NCBI GenBank assembly: GCA_944472135.2
Contig: CALYDD020000242.1
Location: 31,771-95,770 of the forward strand
Source of the DNA: Trichobilharzia regenti
Taxonomy: Eukaryota; Platyhelminthes; Trematoda; Strigeidida; Schistosomatidae
Length of the DNA stretch: 64,000 bases
Reading direction: 5' to 3'
Shown piece by piece: positions 11,256 to 22,435 of the stretch; position 1 is the stretch's first letter; each line of letters opens with the position of its first letter. The notes below the pieces were generated by a model. The model saw nothing but the letters and a program-made list of their open reading frames with translations, searched no databases and was not told where the DNA came from. The position numbers and the translations under genes are program-made.

Positions 11256-14200
11256 ATACATCTGCGCCATTGACAACGATTTTGAGCCATGTCACCTATT
11301 GTCTCCAGCCATTGATTCCTAGAGTCCCGAGGGCCCCAACCCGGAAGTCTGCATCTCCCTACCTGACTCAGTTTAACTGTCAAGGATTTCATGGATTGAT
11401 GCCATGTTTTTGTTTGGCCACCACTGGCTCTTTTCCAACCTGAACCTATGTCAGCTAACAATGCCCGTCGGGGGAGGCGGTGGTTAGGCATGCGCACCAC
11501 GTGACCTAGCCATCTTAGTCTATGTAACTTTATAGCCTCGTCGATTGATTTTCCCTGTTTGCCCAACACTCTACGCCTAACGTCAACATTACTTATCTTG
11601 TGAAACCACCTAACGTGAGACAGGGATCGCAGACATCTATGATCGAAAGCAGTTAACCTTTTCATGTTTTCAACTCGTATTGGCCATGTTTCAGAGCCAT
11701 AGAGAAGGACGGAGTGAACTGATGAGCAGTACACACGTCCCTTGGTTGATAACCGGATGTCACACCTACGCCAGAGATGGTGTAAGTCAGCGAAAGCAGC
11801 TCGAGCTTTTCGGATCCGTGCTGAGATTTCATCGCCAATCAGTCCGTTGGTGCTAATACAACTTCCCAAGTAGGTGAAGTGGTCAACATGTTCTATCACT
11901 TCACTCCCTATCACTAAGTTAGGGGTTGACGTCGTCCAGTCCTGTAGCAGCATCTTACATTTTGCAGGGGCGAATCGCATGCCAAACATACGAAGATTGC
12001 TGCTCAAGGTGTTCAGAAGACTCTGCATTTTTTCAGCATCCTCCCCTAACAGGACTATGTCATCTGCATATTCTAAGTCCATTAGATTATTCCCTGGTAA
12101 TAAGTCGATTCCTAAGTCACTACGTTCAGTTAAGGATACTTCCGTTAGCATATCTTTGACGAAGTTAAACAGAAATGGGGAGAGTGGACATCCCTGTCTG
12201 ACACCACTGGTTGTTACCAATTCAGATGACAATTCCCCATAAGCCCTTACACGGCTACATGAGTTTGAATAGAGTGCCTTGATTAGTGCAATGTACTTTC
12301 TTGGCACTCCCTTCACAGTCAGACATTGCCATAGTACGTTTCGATCCACGGAGTCGAAGGCCGCCTTCAAATCAAGAAATATGGCAATTGTTGGACGCCG
12401 AAAAGTGTGTCTATGTTCTAGAATCTGTCGGAGAGTGAAGATATGATCTATGCACCCTCTACCTGGTCTAAAGCCTCCTTGATTTTCCCTCGTCTGTTCC
12501 TCCCGAGTTCTGTTTAGTCTGTGCATGATTACTGAGCCTAGGATTTTAGAGACTATGTTCGTTAGGCTGATCCCTCTGTGATTATCACACGAGGACTTGT
12601 TTCCCTTCTTGAATATCGGTATAATAAGTGACTTACCCCAGTCTGATGGAACTTCCTCTGATTCCCAGACTTTGCCTAGTACCTCAGTTAATCTACAAAC
12701 TAGTATGTCACCCCCATATTTAAACACCTCCGGAATAATTCCGTCGGGTCCTGCCGCTTTGCCTCGTTTCAAATTACTGATAGCTTTTGTAACCTCACCT
12801 ACAGACGGCGGACCAGTGTCTATATCCCATTCGGGTACGTGGTGGATGGCAAGGAGGTTCAGTGTGGCTGTAGGCAAGTTAAATTGTTCCTCAAAGTGTT
12901 CTTTCCAGCGTTCAAGGCGTCTATCCTGAGAGCTAATTATAGTGCCATTTTTCTCAGAAATAGTCTCACTTATGAATTGCCTTCTCCCACCCGAATCTGT
13001 GATGAGTCTAAAGAGTTGCCTAGTGTTGCCTATCGCCGATGCTTTTTCCATCTCTTTTGCCTTTGTCACCCACCACTGTTCACGGTCCTTGCGGAGACTT
13101 TTAGTAAGTTTCCTCTTGTGCAGCTTTCGCTCCTCATTGAATTCGGAGCTCGCCGGAATAAGTCTTCTAGCATCTATCAGTTCGGATGAGGCAGTCGAAA
13201 TCCAGTGGTTTTTACTCACCTTTGGATTTGCCTTATTCACAGCTTTTACAGTTGTATCTATGGCTGCCTGGATATTTTTCCAAGCTTCTTCAGGGTGAGC
13301 ACAGCTGTCGAACACAGATATGTGTTTAGCTAGTTCTTCCTGAAATACGGATTTAGTTTCCTGATCGAGCTGGGGACGTGATGGTTTTACCGCCAGCTGT
13401 TTCCTACGTCCGTTCAGTCGTAAGCACACCCGAGCGCGGACCAGTGCATGGTCGGTATCTACGCACGTGTTCCAGAAGGAGCGACAATCTCCTACCGACC
13501 CACGCCAACGATAGCTTATTGCTATGTGGTCTATTTGTGTCCAGCGTTGGTTAGATGAAGGGGGTCTCCAAGTCAAACAGTGTCTCTCCTTGTGTTTAAA
13601 GTTAGTGCTTACAAGAAACAAATGATTATCAGAGCAGAACTGTAGGAGACGGTCACCGTTGTCGGTTCGCTGGCACGGAGCTCCATAGGTGCCACCGACA
13701 TCCTTCTCAGATTGACACAATTTCCCTACTTGAGCGTTAAAGTCACCAGCTAGAACGACTATGTCTGAGCGTTTAGCCTTTCTCACCAAACTAGACAGCT
13801 TTTGGTAGAACTCATCCTTCGTTTCATCTGAACTGCAGTCAGTGGGGGCGTAGGCGGAGATTACGAAAAGGCATCGGCGAGTAGTGCAGTCCTTCCTCCT
13901 TCTTACTGATCCGTTCAGACGGACAGCACACATTCGGCTATCTACCGGGATCCAGTCAAGCAATGTCTTTTCTGCCCTAGTACTCAAAGCTATCCCTACG
14001 CCAGCTAATCCTCGTGAACTAGCTGTGGCATCTCCTGACACCCTCAAGGTGAATTTTGCAGATTCAACCTGTTGGCCGGGTGGGGTTAGGTGAATAACCA
14101 CACTTGGGTCTTGTATGCGTGTTTCTGAAACACAGCATACATCAATGGCTCGTGATGCCAGGGTCTTGGCTAGTGATGCTTGTTGTCCTATTTGGCAAAG

Positions 14201-14832
14201 TGTCCTAACATTAAGAGCTCCTATATGAAATTGGTGGCGCGGCTTTAAGAGGCTGTCGGTGGTGATTTTTTGGCTTCCATCGTTTTTAGTGGACGCAGAG
14301 TGGAGAGGAAGTGGAGAGCTATCAAGTCGAGGAGTTGCATCAGTGGAAGGAAGGCAAGATGATAGAGATGAAGATGAAGACAAAGATGAGTGAGTAATAG
14401 AGAGGTTTCGTGTGCATTTCGGATTGTGAGGGCGATTGTTACTTCCCGGCTGCCCACACCGTGGAAGTTGGTTGCGTGACCGCAGAGCCCAGGGGACAAC
14501 TGCTTGAGGCCGGTCACACGCGGCCTGTTTTTGTTCGTTCTTTTTTGTTTGGTGTGTCTCAGTAGCAGATTTATCACTCCTGCCCTGTGACACGGCAGCA
14601 GGAAGCGCGGTCGTTGTTAATCCGGGCCACGGCCGATCCGGCATGAAATTTTGTGATTTTGTATTGGACATGATGTTGGATTGGGTAGCTGCTTTTTGTT
14701 TAACCGCTATCCAAACAACCTGCCTGGCATGGTAGTACCTCAAGAGACATAAGTCTCAGCCAGTATAGCTTGAATAGATCATTGCGGTGTTCAAGCCCGA
14801 CCACCACGTCAAGGTAGCAGCTTTCGGTCGGG
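11070..14832 (-). mobile_element. RTE-like retrotransposon copy B2, complete
   Basis: This is a full-length minus-strand element, the second-unit counterpart of B1. Its 5' terminus is at 14832 and its CAGA-repeat 3' end at about 11070. It differs from B1 by a handful of substitutions, which argues against exact duplication of one sequencing read but still indicates very recent common origin. Confidence 0.87.
11243..14671 (-). CDS. RTE endonuclease-reverse transcriptase (intact, copy 2)
   Basis: This intact frame is nearly identical to that at 4071-7499, with the same domain order and a complete YADD box. Visible substitutions relative to copy 1 include Leu to Pro just before the endonuclease domain (LLKLRHQ versus LLKPRHQ) and Glu to Gln in DEFYEKL. 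No catalytic residue is altered. The ATG at 14671 is taken as the start because the 24 codons upstream contain none. Its neighbours are the head-to-head spacer upstream and truncated copy A2 at its tail. Confidence 0.9.
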   Translation of the reverse strand: MSNTKSQNFMPDRPWPGLTTTALPAAVSQGRSDKSATETHQTKKNEQKQAACDRPQAVVPWALRSRNQLPRCGQPGSNNRPHNPKCTRNLSITHSSLSSSSSLSSCLPSTDATPRLDSSPLPLHSASTKNDGSQKITTDSLLKPRHQFHIGALNVRTLCQIGQQASLAKTLASRAIDVCCVSETRIQDPSVVIHLTPPGQQVESAKFTLRVSGDATASSRGLAGVGIALSTRAEKTLLDWIPVDSRMCAVRLNGSVRRRKDCTTRRCLFVISAYAPTDCSSDETKDEFYQKLSSLVRKAKRSDIVVLAGDFNAQVGKLCQSEKDVGGTYGAPCQRTDNGDRLLQFCSDNHLFLVSTNFKHKERHCLTWRPPSSNQRWTQIDHIAISYRWRGSVGDCRSFWNTCVDTDHALVRARVCLRLNGRRKQLAVKPSRPQLDQETKSVFQEELAKHISVFDSCAHPEEAWKNIQAAIDTTVKAVNKANPKVSKNHWISTASSELIDARRLIPASSEFNEERKLHKRKLTKSLRKDREQWWVTKAKEMEKASAIGNTRQLFRLITDSGGRRQFISETISEKNGTIISSQDRRLERWKEHFEEQFNLPTATLNLLAIHHVPEWDIDTGPPSVGEVTKAISNLKRGKAAGPDGIIPEVFKYGGDILVCRLTEVLGKVWESEEVPSDWGKSLIIPIFKKGNKSSCDNHRGISLTNIVSKILGSVIMHRLNRTREEQTRENQGGFRPGRGCIDHIFTLRQILEHRHTFRRPTIAIFLDLKAAFDSVDRNVLWQCLTVKGVPRKYIALIKALYSNSCSRVRAYGELSSELVTTSGVRQGCPLSPFLFNFVKDMLTEVSLTERSDLGIDLLPGNNLMDLEYADDIVLLGEDAEKMQSLLNTLSSNLRMFGMRFAPAKCKMLLQDWTTSTPNLVIGSEVIEHVDHFTYLGSCISTNGLIGDEISARIRKARAAFADLHHLWRRCDIRLSTKGRVYCSSVHSVLLYGSETWPIRVENMKRLTAFDHRCLRSLSHVRWFHKISNVDVRRRVLGKQGKSIDEAIKLHRLRWLGHVVRMPNHRLPRRALLADIGSGWKRASGGQTKTWHQSMKSLTVKLSQVGRCRLPGWGPRDSRNQWLETIGDMAQNRCQWRRCIQSL

Positions 14833-15604
14833 TCACACTTCACATATTTTCAGAAACCTGTACGAAGCTATACGAAGCAGTATTTTCAGAACGAAATGGC
14901 TACTTGGTTTCCCGATTCTACCGTCGGTGAAAAGCGAACTCTAATCCACAATCTCCTAATGAGGCTACGCGAAAGTGTCGTGAATGAGACAGCAATGCGG
15001 CAATGACAATAGTTTTCTGCTTCAAAGATCATCCGGTCTCTTTGTATATATGTATATATGATATACGTGTACTATTTTACTTCTGGTGTTGTTTCAATGT
15101 CGTAGATTTGAAACATTATCTATGCCACCCAGCCATAGGTAACAAATAACCCAATATCAGATATTTTTTACTAATTTTTCACACTTCATTAGTAAAATAT
15201 ATCTGAGATTGGGTTATTTGTTACCTATGGCTGGGTGGCATAGATAATGTTTCAAATCTACGACATTGAAACAACACCAGAAGTAAAATAGTACACGTAT
15301 ATCATATATACATATATACAAAGAGACCGGATGATCTTTGAAGCAGAAAACTATTGTCATTGCCGCATTGCTGTCTCATTCACGACACTTTCGCGTAGCC
15401 TCATTAGGAGATTGTGGATTAGAGTTCGCTTTTCACCGACGGTAGAATCGGGAAACCAAGTAGCCATTTCGTTCTGAAAATACTGCTTCGTATAGCTTCG
15501 TACAGGTTTCTGAAAATATGTGAAGTGTGACCCGACCGAAAGCTGCTACCTTGACGTGGTGGTCGGGCTTGAACACTGCAATGATCTATTCAAGCTATAA
15601 TGGC
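14759..15604. repeat. Palindrome 3 (shortened), with spacer
   Basis: This is a third head-to-head inverted repeat, mirror sum 30363, with a loop at 15175-15188. Its arms are only about 416 bp, because copy A3 on the right lost 310 bp just past the spacer. The 698-bp spacer itself spans 14833-15530 and again contains the 36-codon frames on each strand. Confidence 0.85.
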
Positions 15605-15669
15605 TGGGAAGTATCAATCGCCCTCACAATCCGAAATGCACACGAAACCTCTCTATTACTCACTCATCT

Positions 15670-16842
15670 TTGTCTTCATCTTCATCTCTATCATCTTGCC
15701 TTCCTTCTACTGATGCAACTCCTCGACTTGATAGCTCTCCACTTCCTCTCCACTCTGCGTCCACTAAAAACGATGGAAGCCAAAAAATCACCACCGACAG
15801 CCTCTTAAAGCCGCGCCACCAATTTCATATAGGAGCTCTTAATGTTAGGACACTTTGCCAAATAGGACAACAAGCATCACTAGCCAAGACCCTGGCATCA
15901 CGAGCCATTGATGTATGCTGTGTTTCAGAAACACGCATACAAGACCCAAGTGTGGTTATTCACCTAACCCCACCCGGCCAACAGGTTGAATCTGCAAAAT
16001 TCACCTTGAGGGTGTCAGGAGATGCCACAGCTAGTTCACGAGGATTAGCTGGCGTAGGGATAGCTTTGAGTACTAGGGCAGAAAAGACATTGCTTGACTG
16101 GATCCCGGTAGATAGCCGAATGTGTGCTGTCCGTCTGAACGGATCAGTAAGAAGGAGGAAGGACTGCACTACTCGCCGATGCCTTTTCGTAATCTCCGCC
16201 TACGCCCCCACTGACTGCAGTTCAGATGAAACGAAGGATGAGTTCTACGAAAAGCTGTCTAGTTTGGTGAGAAAGGCTAAACGCTCAGACATAGTCGTTC
16301 TAGCTGGTGACTTTAACGCTCAAGTAGGGAAATTGTGTCAATCTGAGAAGGATGTCGGTGGCACCTATGGAGCTCCGTGCCAGCGAACCGACAACGGTGA
16401 CCGTCTCCTACAGTTCTGCTCTGATAATCATTTGTTTCTTGTAAGCACTAACTTTAAACACAAGGAGAGACACTGTTTGACTTGGAGACCCCCTTCATCT
16501 AACCAACGCTGGACACAAATAGACCACATAGCAATAAGCTATCGTTGGCGTGGGTCGGTAGGAGATTGTCGCTCCTTCTGGAACACGTGCGTAGATACCG
16601 ACCATGCACTGGTCCGCGCTCGGGTGTGCTTACGACTGAACGGACGTAGGAAACAGCTGGCGGTAAAACCATCACGTCCCCAGCTCGATCAGGAAACTAA
16701 ATCCGTATTTCAGGAAGAACTAGCTAAACACATATCTGTGTTCGACAGCTGTGCTCACCCTGAAGAAGCTTGGAAAAATATCCAGGCAGCCATAGATACA
16801 GCTGTAAAAGCTGTGAATAAGGTAAACCCAAGAGCATTATGA
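15670..16842 (+). pseudogene. RTE endonuclease domain fragment
   Basis: The endonuclease half of copy A3 reads open over about 390 codons, with LNVRTL, GDFN and TDH motifs intact. It has no in-frame ATG near its beginning because the 310-bp deletion removed the start region. It ends after AVNKVNPRAL when the 320-bp deletion shifts the frame into TGA. The product would be a free endonuclease domain if translated, which is unlikely. Confidence 0.8.
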
Positions 16843-16855
16843 GGAGCAGTTTAAT

Positions 16856-18490
16856 TTGCCCACAGCCACGCTCAACCTTCCGAGCATCCAACACCTCCCA
16901 GAATGGGATATAGACACAGGTCCTCCGTCACTAACTGAGGTTACTAAAGCTGTCACCAATCTGAAACTAGGCAAAGCAGCGGGACCTGATGGAATGACTC
17001 CAGAGGTATTTAAGTACGGTGGAGACAGCTTACTGTCCGGATTAACTGAGGTACTAGGCAGCGTCTGGGAATCAGAAGAAGTCCCATCGGGTTGGTGTAA
17101 GTCACTGATTATCCCCATATACAAGAAGGGAGACAAGTCTTCCTGTGATAATCACAGAGGGATTAGCTTGACTAATATAGTATCTAAAGTCTTAGGCTCA
17201 ATAATCATGCGTAGACTGAGTGGTGCTCGGGAAGCACAAACACGAGAGAGCCAGGCAGGCTTTAGACCAGGAAGAGGGTGTATTGATCATATCTTCACCC
17301 TCCGACAGATTCTAGAACATAGGCATTCCTACCGGCGTCCAACAGTCATTATATTTCTTGACCTAAAGGCAGCATTCGACTCTGTCGATCGGGAAGTTCT
17401 CTGGAGATGCTTGGCTGTAAAGGGAACTCCAAGAAAATATATTCCACTGATTAAGGCACTCTACTCGTACTCATACAGCCAGGTGAGGGCTTACGGCGAG
17501 CTGTCATCTGAACTGATGACGACCAGTGGTGTCCGTCAAGGATGCCCATTATCTCCTTTTCTATTCAACTTCATCATAGATGTGTTAATGGACTTAACCC
17601 TAGGTGACTTCAGCGATTCAGGGATTGACTTGCTACCTGGGAATAATCTCGTTTACTTGGAATATGCAGACGATATAGTCCTTCTAGGCGAAGACGCTGA
17701 CAAAATGCAGAGTCTTCTAAACACCTTGAACAGCAATCTACGAATGTTTGGCATGCGATTCGCTCCCGCCAAATGCAAGATGATGTTACAGGACTGGACT
17801 ACATCGACGCCTAGTTTAAAAATACGAAGTGAAGTGGTAGAGCACGTTGACCGCTTCACTTATTTGGGAAGTACCATCAGCCCCAACGGGCTGATCTCTG
17901 ACGAAATCTCAGCACGAATACAAGGGGCTCGTTTCGCATCTGCCAGTTTACGCCGACTCTGGCGTAGACGAGATGTTCGACTATCGACCAAAGGGCGGGT
18001 GTACTGCTCATCAGTCCGCTCCGTCCTCCTTTATGGTTGTGAGACCTGGCCACTGAGAGTGGAAGACATGAAAAGACTAGCTGCCTTTGATCATAGGTGC
18101 CTGCGTTCTATTTCCCGTGTAAAGTGGCATAATAAGGTGAGCAACATGGAGGTTAGGCGTAGAGTTCTAGGTAAACAGGGGAAATCAATCGACGAAGTCG
18201 TGAAGCTACATCGACTGAGATGGTTAGGACATGTGTTACGTATGCCAAGTCATCGCCTCCCTCGACGAGCTATATTAGCGGATATAGGGTCAGGCTGGAA
18301 AAAAGCTAGCGGCGGTCAAACAAAAACTTGGCATCAGTCAATGAAATCCACAACAGTTGGTCTTAGCCACGTAGGAAGGTGCAGACTTCCAGGCTGGGGT
18401 CCTCGGGACGGTAAAAATCTATGGTTGGAAATAATTGGTGACATGGCTCAAAACCGTTCTCAGTGGCGCAGATGTATCCACTCCCTGTGA
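16856..18490 (+). pseudogene. RTE reverse transcriptase fragment, subfamily A
   Basis: The reverse transcriptase half of copy A3 is open for about 544 codons, out of frame with the endonuclease half. Motifs in order are [43 protein letters not shown] (A), [10 protein letters not shown] (B), EYADDIVLL (C) and the C-terminal WLGHVLRMP and GWGPRD blocks. All polymerase motifs are present; only the link to the endonuclease and a proper start are lost. This copy matches the minus-strand pieces at 62740-63875 closely. Confidence 0.85.
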
Positions 18491-18678
18491 CTTATGATCT
18501 TCAATGAAACTGTTTTGTATTTCTTTATTACTCCTTTGTCTCACACCTCTGCTCACTGTTTCTATTATGCTTTTCTTGTACTTTCTTCTCTTGCTTCGCG
18601 TGCTACACGGAATGTGGCGACTTGAACTTCCCCACATTTGTGCAAAGTTCTATGTTGAAAACAGACAAACAGACCACG

Positions 18679-18705
18679 TCAAGGTAGCAGCTTTCGGTCG
18701 GGCTG
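18679..18705 (-). repeat. Inverted RTE 5'-terminal fragment
   Basis: Immediately after the A3 tail lies the reverse complement of the RTE 5' terminus (CCCGACCG through GACGTGG on the minus strand), only about 27-29 nt long. It joins the array to host DNA and may be the stub of a further minus-strand RTE copy lost by rearrangement. Confidence 0.7.
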
Positions 18706-18721
18706 CTCGAAGTACAAGTAC

Positions 18722-19026
18722 AATTTCCTTAATTATTATTTTCAGTAAATTTGATTATAAGTCTGCTGGATCTGTTGATGGTATAACATTGACGAAAAGT
18801 GATCTTCAGTGTCTTGAACCTGGAGCTCTTATAAACGATGCAATAATAAATTTTTATCTGAAATACTTGCTCGAAGTACAAGTATTTCAGATAAAAATTT
18901 ATTATTGCATCGTTTATAAGAGCTCCAGGTTCAAGACACTGAAGATCACTTTTCGTCAATGTTATACCATCAACAGATCCAGCAGACTTATAATCAAATT
19001 TACTGAAAATAATAATTAAGGAAATT
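18722..19026. repeat. Palindrome containing a duplicated SENP-like exon
   Basis: The arms 18722-18869 and 18879-19026 are exact reverse complements as far as I could check (mirror sum 37748), separated by the 9-nt loop CTCGAAGTA. Each arm carries the 3' end of an intron (ATTATTTTCAG) and most of a coding exon. A direct repeat TGCTCGAAGTACAAGTA occurs at the array-side edge of the left arm (from about 18705) and across the loop (from about 18868). This suggests a templated or fold-back insertion. Confidence 0.9.
18870..19002 (-). CDS. Exon of SENP6/7-like SUMO protease (start of C48 domain)
   Basis: This exon-like block begins after the acceptor ATTATTTTCAG (minus strand) and encodes 44 codons with the signature TLTKSDLQCLEPGALINDAI followed by INFYLKYLYFE. 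In SENP6/SENP7 and Ulp2-type enzymes a very similar segment opens the C48 peptidase domain, which removes SUMO from proteins or trims poly-SUMO chains in the nucleus. The incoming phase (one base completing a codon) fits the donor of the exon at 20805-20926. The block breaks off at the palindrome loop, so the donor site and the exons with catalytic His, Asp and Cys are missing here. An inverted copy lies at 18746-18869 on the plus strand. The family call is from remembered motif similarity and no search was run. Confidence 0.75.
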
Positions 19027-19820
19027 TCAAATAGTAGTCGTCTTATAAAATCTTTAGATTAGAGCAAAACAAAAGTCATATTTACTGAATACAACCCGCA
19101 TACACACTAGATAACAAGATTTGCTTCATTTGTGAGCATTGATCAACGTTTTATGCGACTGACTGATCGTAAGCAACTTTTACTTCACAGGGGAATCAAT
19201 ATACACTGACTTCTTCCATAAAATGCTACTATTGTGTAAAATATGCCAATCCATCCATCCATGCAGAAGAGCTTACCTGTTTCATACCTCCTAATTGTCT
19301 CCCCAACAATAGAACATGAATCTTAATCACCTGAAACCATTTCCAAACGATAAAAATGAAGGCGCCTTAGTTATCCGTTCATTTTCGGCATAATAATTCG
19401 TCTAATAATGCAAGCTGTCAGTAGATATAATAAATATCTGAGCTGTCAAATGATACTAGGGATCTGCGAATACGAACAATTGAATTTCACACTAATATGT
19501 ACACTAAAATATTTTAAGAAATATAAAACACAAGAACTTGAGTCCTGTGGTATTCAACACTATGTCGCTTCACTCATAAGACAGTGAAACAATATCAAGC
19601 AACTGATATTATAACAAACAGAATTTATCGTCATAATACTGGTCACCATGATTACTCCAAACATACATCTGTGGAATTCCACTTGACACATTCAGAAACA
19701 ATAAATTGTGTTCTAAGAGTCATGCGGTAAGCAACAGTTCTACTCTGATATTTCTAATGAACAAGTCAATAAAGTGAGAAGATAATACACTTTTATTTCC
19801 TCAAACATATTTCAGGCTTG
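19027..19820. other. Intron-like AT-rich DNA
   Basis: No ORF or family is recognisable. On the minus strand this would be part of the intron between the exon at 20805-20926 and that at 18870-19002. The small RTE insertion at 19821-20244 interrupts it. Confidence 0.5.
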
Positions 19821-20244
19821 CCCGACCGAAAGCTGCTACCTTGACGTGGTGGTCGGGCTTGAACACCGCAATGATCTATTCAAGCTATACTGGCTGAGAC
19901 TTATGTCTCTTGAGGTACTACCATGCCAGGCAGGTTGTTTGGATAGCGGTTAAACAAAAAGCAGCTACCCAATCCAACATCATGTCCAATACAAAATCAC
20001 AAAATTTCATGCCGAATCGGCCGTGGCCCGGATTAACAACGACCGCGCTTCCTGCTGCCGTGTCACAGGGCAGGAGTGATAAATCTGCTACTGAGACACA
20101 CCAAACAAAACAGAACAAACAAAAACAGGCCGCGTGTGACCGGCCTCAAGCAGTTGTCCCCTGGGCTCTGCGGTCACGCAACCGACTTCCACGGTGAGGG
20201 CAGCCGGGAAGTAACAATCGCCCTCACAATCCGAAACCTCTATT
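19821..20244 (+). mobile_element. RTE 5'-end-only insertion with direct flanks
   Basis: This block begins exactly at the RTE 5' terminus CCCGACCGAAAGCTGC and follows the 5' leader for about 420 bp, then stops near CCTCTATTTT. The flanks share AGGCTTG (left within TTTCAGGCTTG, right within TTTTAGGCTTG), which looks like a target-site duplication. LINE fragments usually keep the 3' end, so a piece keeping only the 5' end is unusual. Near its end it also lacks about 10 bases present in A1. Its reading frame matches the RTE leader and has no enzymatic domain. Confidence 0.75.
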
Positions 20245-20804
20245 TTAGGCTTGAGTGATTAGTAGATAATAGTTAAGGTTGACAACCATAAGTTGTGTAA
20301 CCTGAAAGCTTGCTTTCATGTAAAAAGTTCTATGCTACAACATTCGTAATTGTTTTCAGTAACACCTGTCAAGTGATGCTCATGACTCGATAGTGATAAT
20401 GAAAACTAGTCATTTATTTGACTAAATGATATAAGCAATACGCATCCCATACTTTTATGAAAAAAGAGGGGAAAGATCTTAAACACGATGTTGCCTATTG
20501 TGGTTGATGTAGACAGTTTCAAATGTCATATCACGTTAGCTATGTTAAGAGTCCGAGAATCCCGATGTAAACAGTAATTTAGCAACATGCTGGTTTGCAA
20601 GTATGTTGGATAGTAAGGAGTGAAATTAAGTTAAAATCTAAGTAATGTGAGCAATGTGAGGTGGTCATCAGTGGCTGTGAAGACGAACACTCAACATTTT
20701 AAGGAAAGGCAAAGTATCAATCACTTTAGGCAACTAGTGTAGTTTTGTATTGGCTACCGAAATGACTAACTGCTTTCTAAGGCACAAAAAAAAGTTTCAC
20801 TTAC
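20245..20804. other. Intron-like DNA, nothing recognised
   Basis: The sequence is AT-rich and has no supported gene. It ends at the presumed donor site GTAAGT (minus strand, 20804-20799) of the exon at 20805-20926. Confidence 0.45.
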
Positions 20805-20926
20805 AAGGAGTCTTCGTCACAATTCGTAGTCGATTCTGCTTGCACATTATCACTGGGAGGTTGAGCGGCCACATTAGAAGTATTTTCTTCATGTATTATA
20901 ATTAACTCGTCACATTCCTCGTCCAA
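20805..20926 (-). CDS. Acidic exon of the SENP-like host gene
   Basis: This 122-bp block lies between the acceptor TTTTTCCCTGAAG and the donor GTAAGTG on the minus strand. It encodes LDEECDELIIIHEEN and a Ser/Asn/Asp-rich remainder ending NCDEDS. The incoming phase is 0, matching the donor of 22436-23340, and the outgoing phase is 2, matching 18870-19002. The acidic, low-complexity content is consistent with the disordered linker that precedes or splits the peptidase domain in SENP6/7-type proteins. On its own it would not be identifiable; the call rests on splice phase and order. Confidence 0.6.
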
Positions 20927-21461
20927 CTTCAGGGAAAAATAAGTCGTTGAATTAGACAAATCGTTGTGAACAAATATAAATGGATATGTGATCAACACAT
21001 AAAAATACAATTTTGTTTAAATTCTTAGTAAATTACACCTAATTTTTTAAGTATTCTAATGAAAATTTGATGTTAATTGGAGAAAAGGAGAATAAATATA
21101 TAATTGGCAAACAGTTTGGGAACCTACATAAAAATATAGGACTACAGTTCCACTAAACCTTGTTGTCGTCAGTAAAGTGAACTAATCTTAAGATATCGAT
21201 CGACTAAATGAACCATTTGTCAACTGATAAAATTAATTCAACGACAAACAGTAAAGTGAAGTTAATTCCTCGTCTAAAGCTCATTAAATATTGACCTTAG
21301 CAAACCACGACGTTGCATTGCAGTCCCTGTTGTCTTGTCCTATAACAGTTTAAAGATACAGTGTTTGACCTCAGTTGTTCAGAACACACATTTTTCATCT
21401 ACCAGACTGGACTGTGAGGATTGTGAGAGATGAAAATACCACCCAGTTGTCCGGATTCAAG
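20927..21461. other. Intron-like DNA, nothing recognised
   Basis: No coding or repeat family is recognised in this AT-rich stretch between the acidic exon and the tRNA-like block. Confidence 0.45.
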
Positions 21462-21531
21462 TAGGTGGGGCGGAACTCGAACCCACGACTAACAGACTGT
21501 AAGTCTAGTGCCCCAGCCAATGAGGCACTCA
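21462..21531 (-). repeat. tRNA-like sequence (SINE head or tRNA pseudogene)
   Basis: Read on the minus strand, this 70-nt block ends with a pol III B-box-like GGTTCGAGTTCC and contains an anticodon-arm-like palindrome AGACTTACAGTCT. The acceptor stem and D-arm do not pair convincingly, so it is more likely a tRNA-derived repeat than a working tRNA gene. Confidence 0.55.
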
Positions 21532-21764
21532 TACATATATAATGAACTGTAAAATGCACAATCTTGAAAACCCGATGAAAAATTTAATTTAATACAATAA
21601 GGTTGTGATACACTATCTAAGGTGACTGAAACATTCGGTACGTGAAGCCGATCTCTCTTAAACTACAATTTCAAGTGCAGTGGAAAAGACTACGAGGACA
21701 TAGTACCAGGGTAAGAAGACTTAAACTTTAATAAGGACTTAATGTATTTGATAGAACATAGAGA

Positions 21765-22060
21765 GTGGATGCACCCGCGTCCTTAAGGACGATTTTGAGC
21801 CATATCACCGATACCCTCCAGGCAACCCGAGGACTCCATCCAGGCAGTCTACATCCCTCTACGTGGCTCAAAGCAAATGTCAAAGTCTTCGTCAATCACT
21901 CTTGGGTTTCCATTTGGCAAATCCCCACTCTTCCAACAAAACCCTATATCAACTACGATTGCTCGTAGGGGAAGAATGTAGTTCGGCATGCAACATGTTC
22001 AAGTCATCTCAATAGGTGTAGCCTCACAATATCTCCCTTACCTACCACTACATTTAACCT
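21765..22060 (-). mobile_element. Old, diverged RTE 3' fragment
   Basis: The segment aligns by eye with the C-terminal and 3' region of the RTE copies on the minus strand. GGATGCACCCGCGTC and TTTTGAGCCATATCACC resemble 62566-62610, and the later GCTCGTAGGGGAAG block resembles 62774-62790. Many substitutions and small indels break the frame. It is clearly older than the array copies and shows repeated RTE insertion into this intron. Confidence 0.65.
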
Positions 22061-22435
22061 CAAAATAGCCATAAAACTTCGGCACCTTGGTAGAGTATAA
22101 CTCCATTGTAGATAAGATTTGATTTTGATAAATCACAGTGTTATACAGTAATATTAACTAATGACATTTCGAGCACAAACTACTGCTCATAATCACATGA
22201 TTTTATACCATATTACACCACACTTCACAAGGACCATAGAACATACATCTCCAGTACTGTGAGCTTGATATCAACGTGTCTTAAAAAAATATTTTCAAGC
22301 TACTAGACTTCTCAAAATTTAGGAGCGCATAAACCATGAAGCTATGCCACTAACTTTTCGGCTAAAAATGAGTACGTTTTAGAACTCAGTATATGAGGAC
22401 TACTCATAAAATAGGCACAATAATCTATAACTTAC
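22061..22435. other. Intron-like DNA, nothing recognised
   Basis: Nothing is recognisable here until the presumed donor GTAAGT (minus strand, 22435-22430) of the interrupted exon. Confidence 0.4.

Larger units (their letters stand above)
1..14344. repeat. Tandem array, two 7,172-bp units
   Basis: Base 1 corresponds to 7173, and every feature of 1-7172 recurs at +7172 (A1/A2 ORF starts 1348/8520, B1/B2 ORF ends 4071/11243). A third unit starts at 14345 but loses register near 15606. The units differ at only a few visible positions, for example T3404 versus C10576, A5868 versus T13040, and an Ile/Asn difference near the start of the plus and minus ORFs. The boundary choice is arbitrary within a tandem repeat. 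Confidence 0.93.
15531..18681 (+). mobile_element. RTE-like retrotransposon copy A3, two internal deletions
   Basis: This plus-strand subfamily A copy has a complete 3' half and 3' UTR. It ends in GAAAACAGACAAACAGA, consistent with the CAGA-type tail. Compared with A2 it lacks 310 bp (junction near 15606, removing the translation start and leader) and 320 bp (junction near 16832, removing the linker before the reverse transcriptase). It supplies the complete subfamily A reverse transcriptase that is truncated in A1 and A2. The 3' boundary is judged from the tail and may be off by a few bases. Confidence 0.85.

Noticed and set aside
18746..18869. Plus-strand copy of the SENP-like exon as part of a separate plus-strand gene
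   Set aside because: It is the exact mirror of the minus-strand exon within a short palindrome, and no phase-compatible plus-strand exons flank it.
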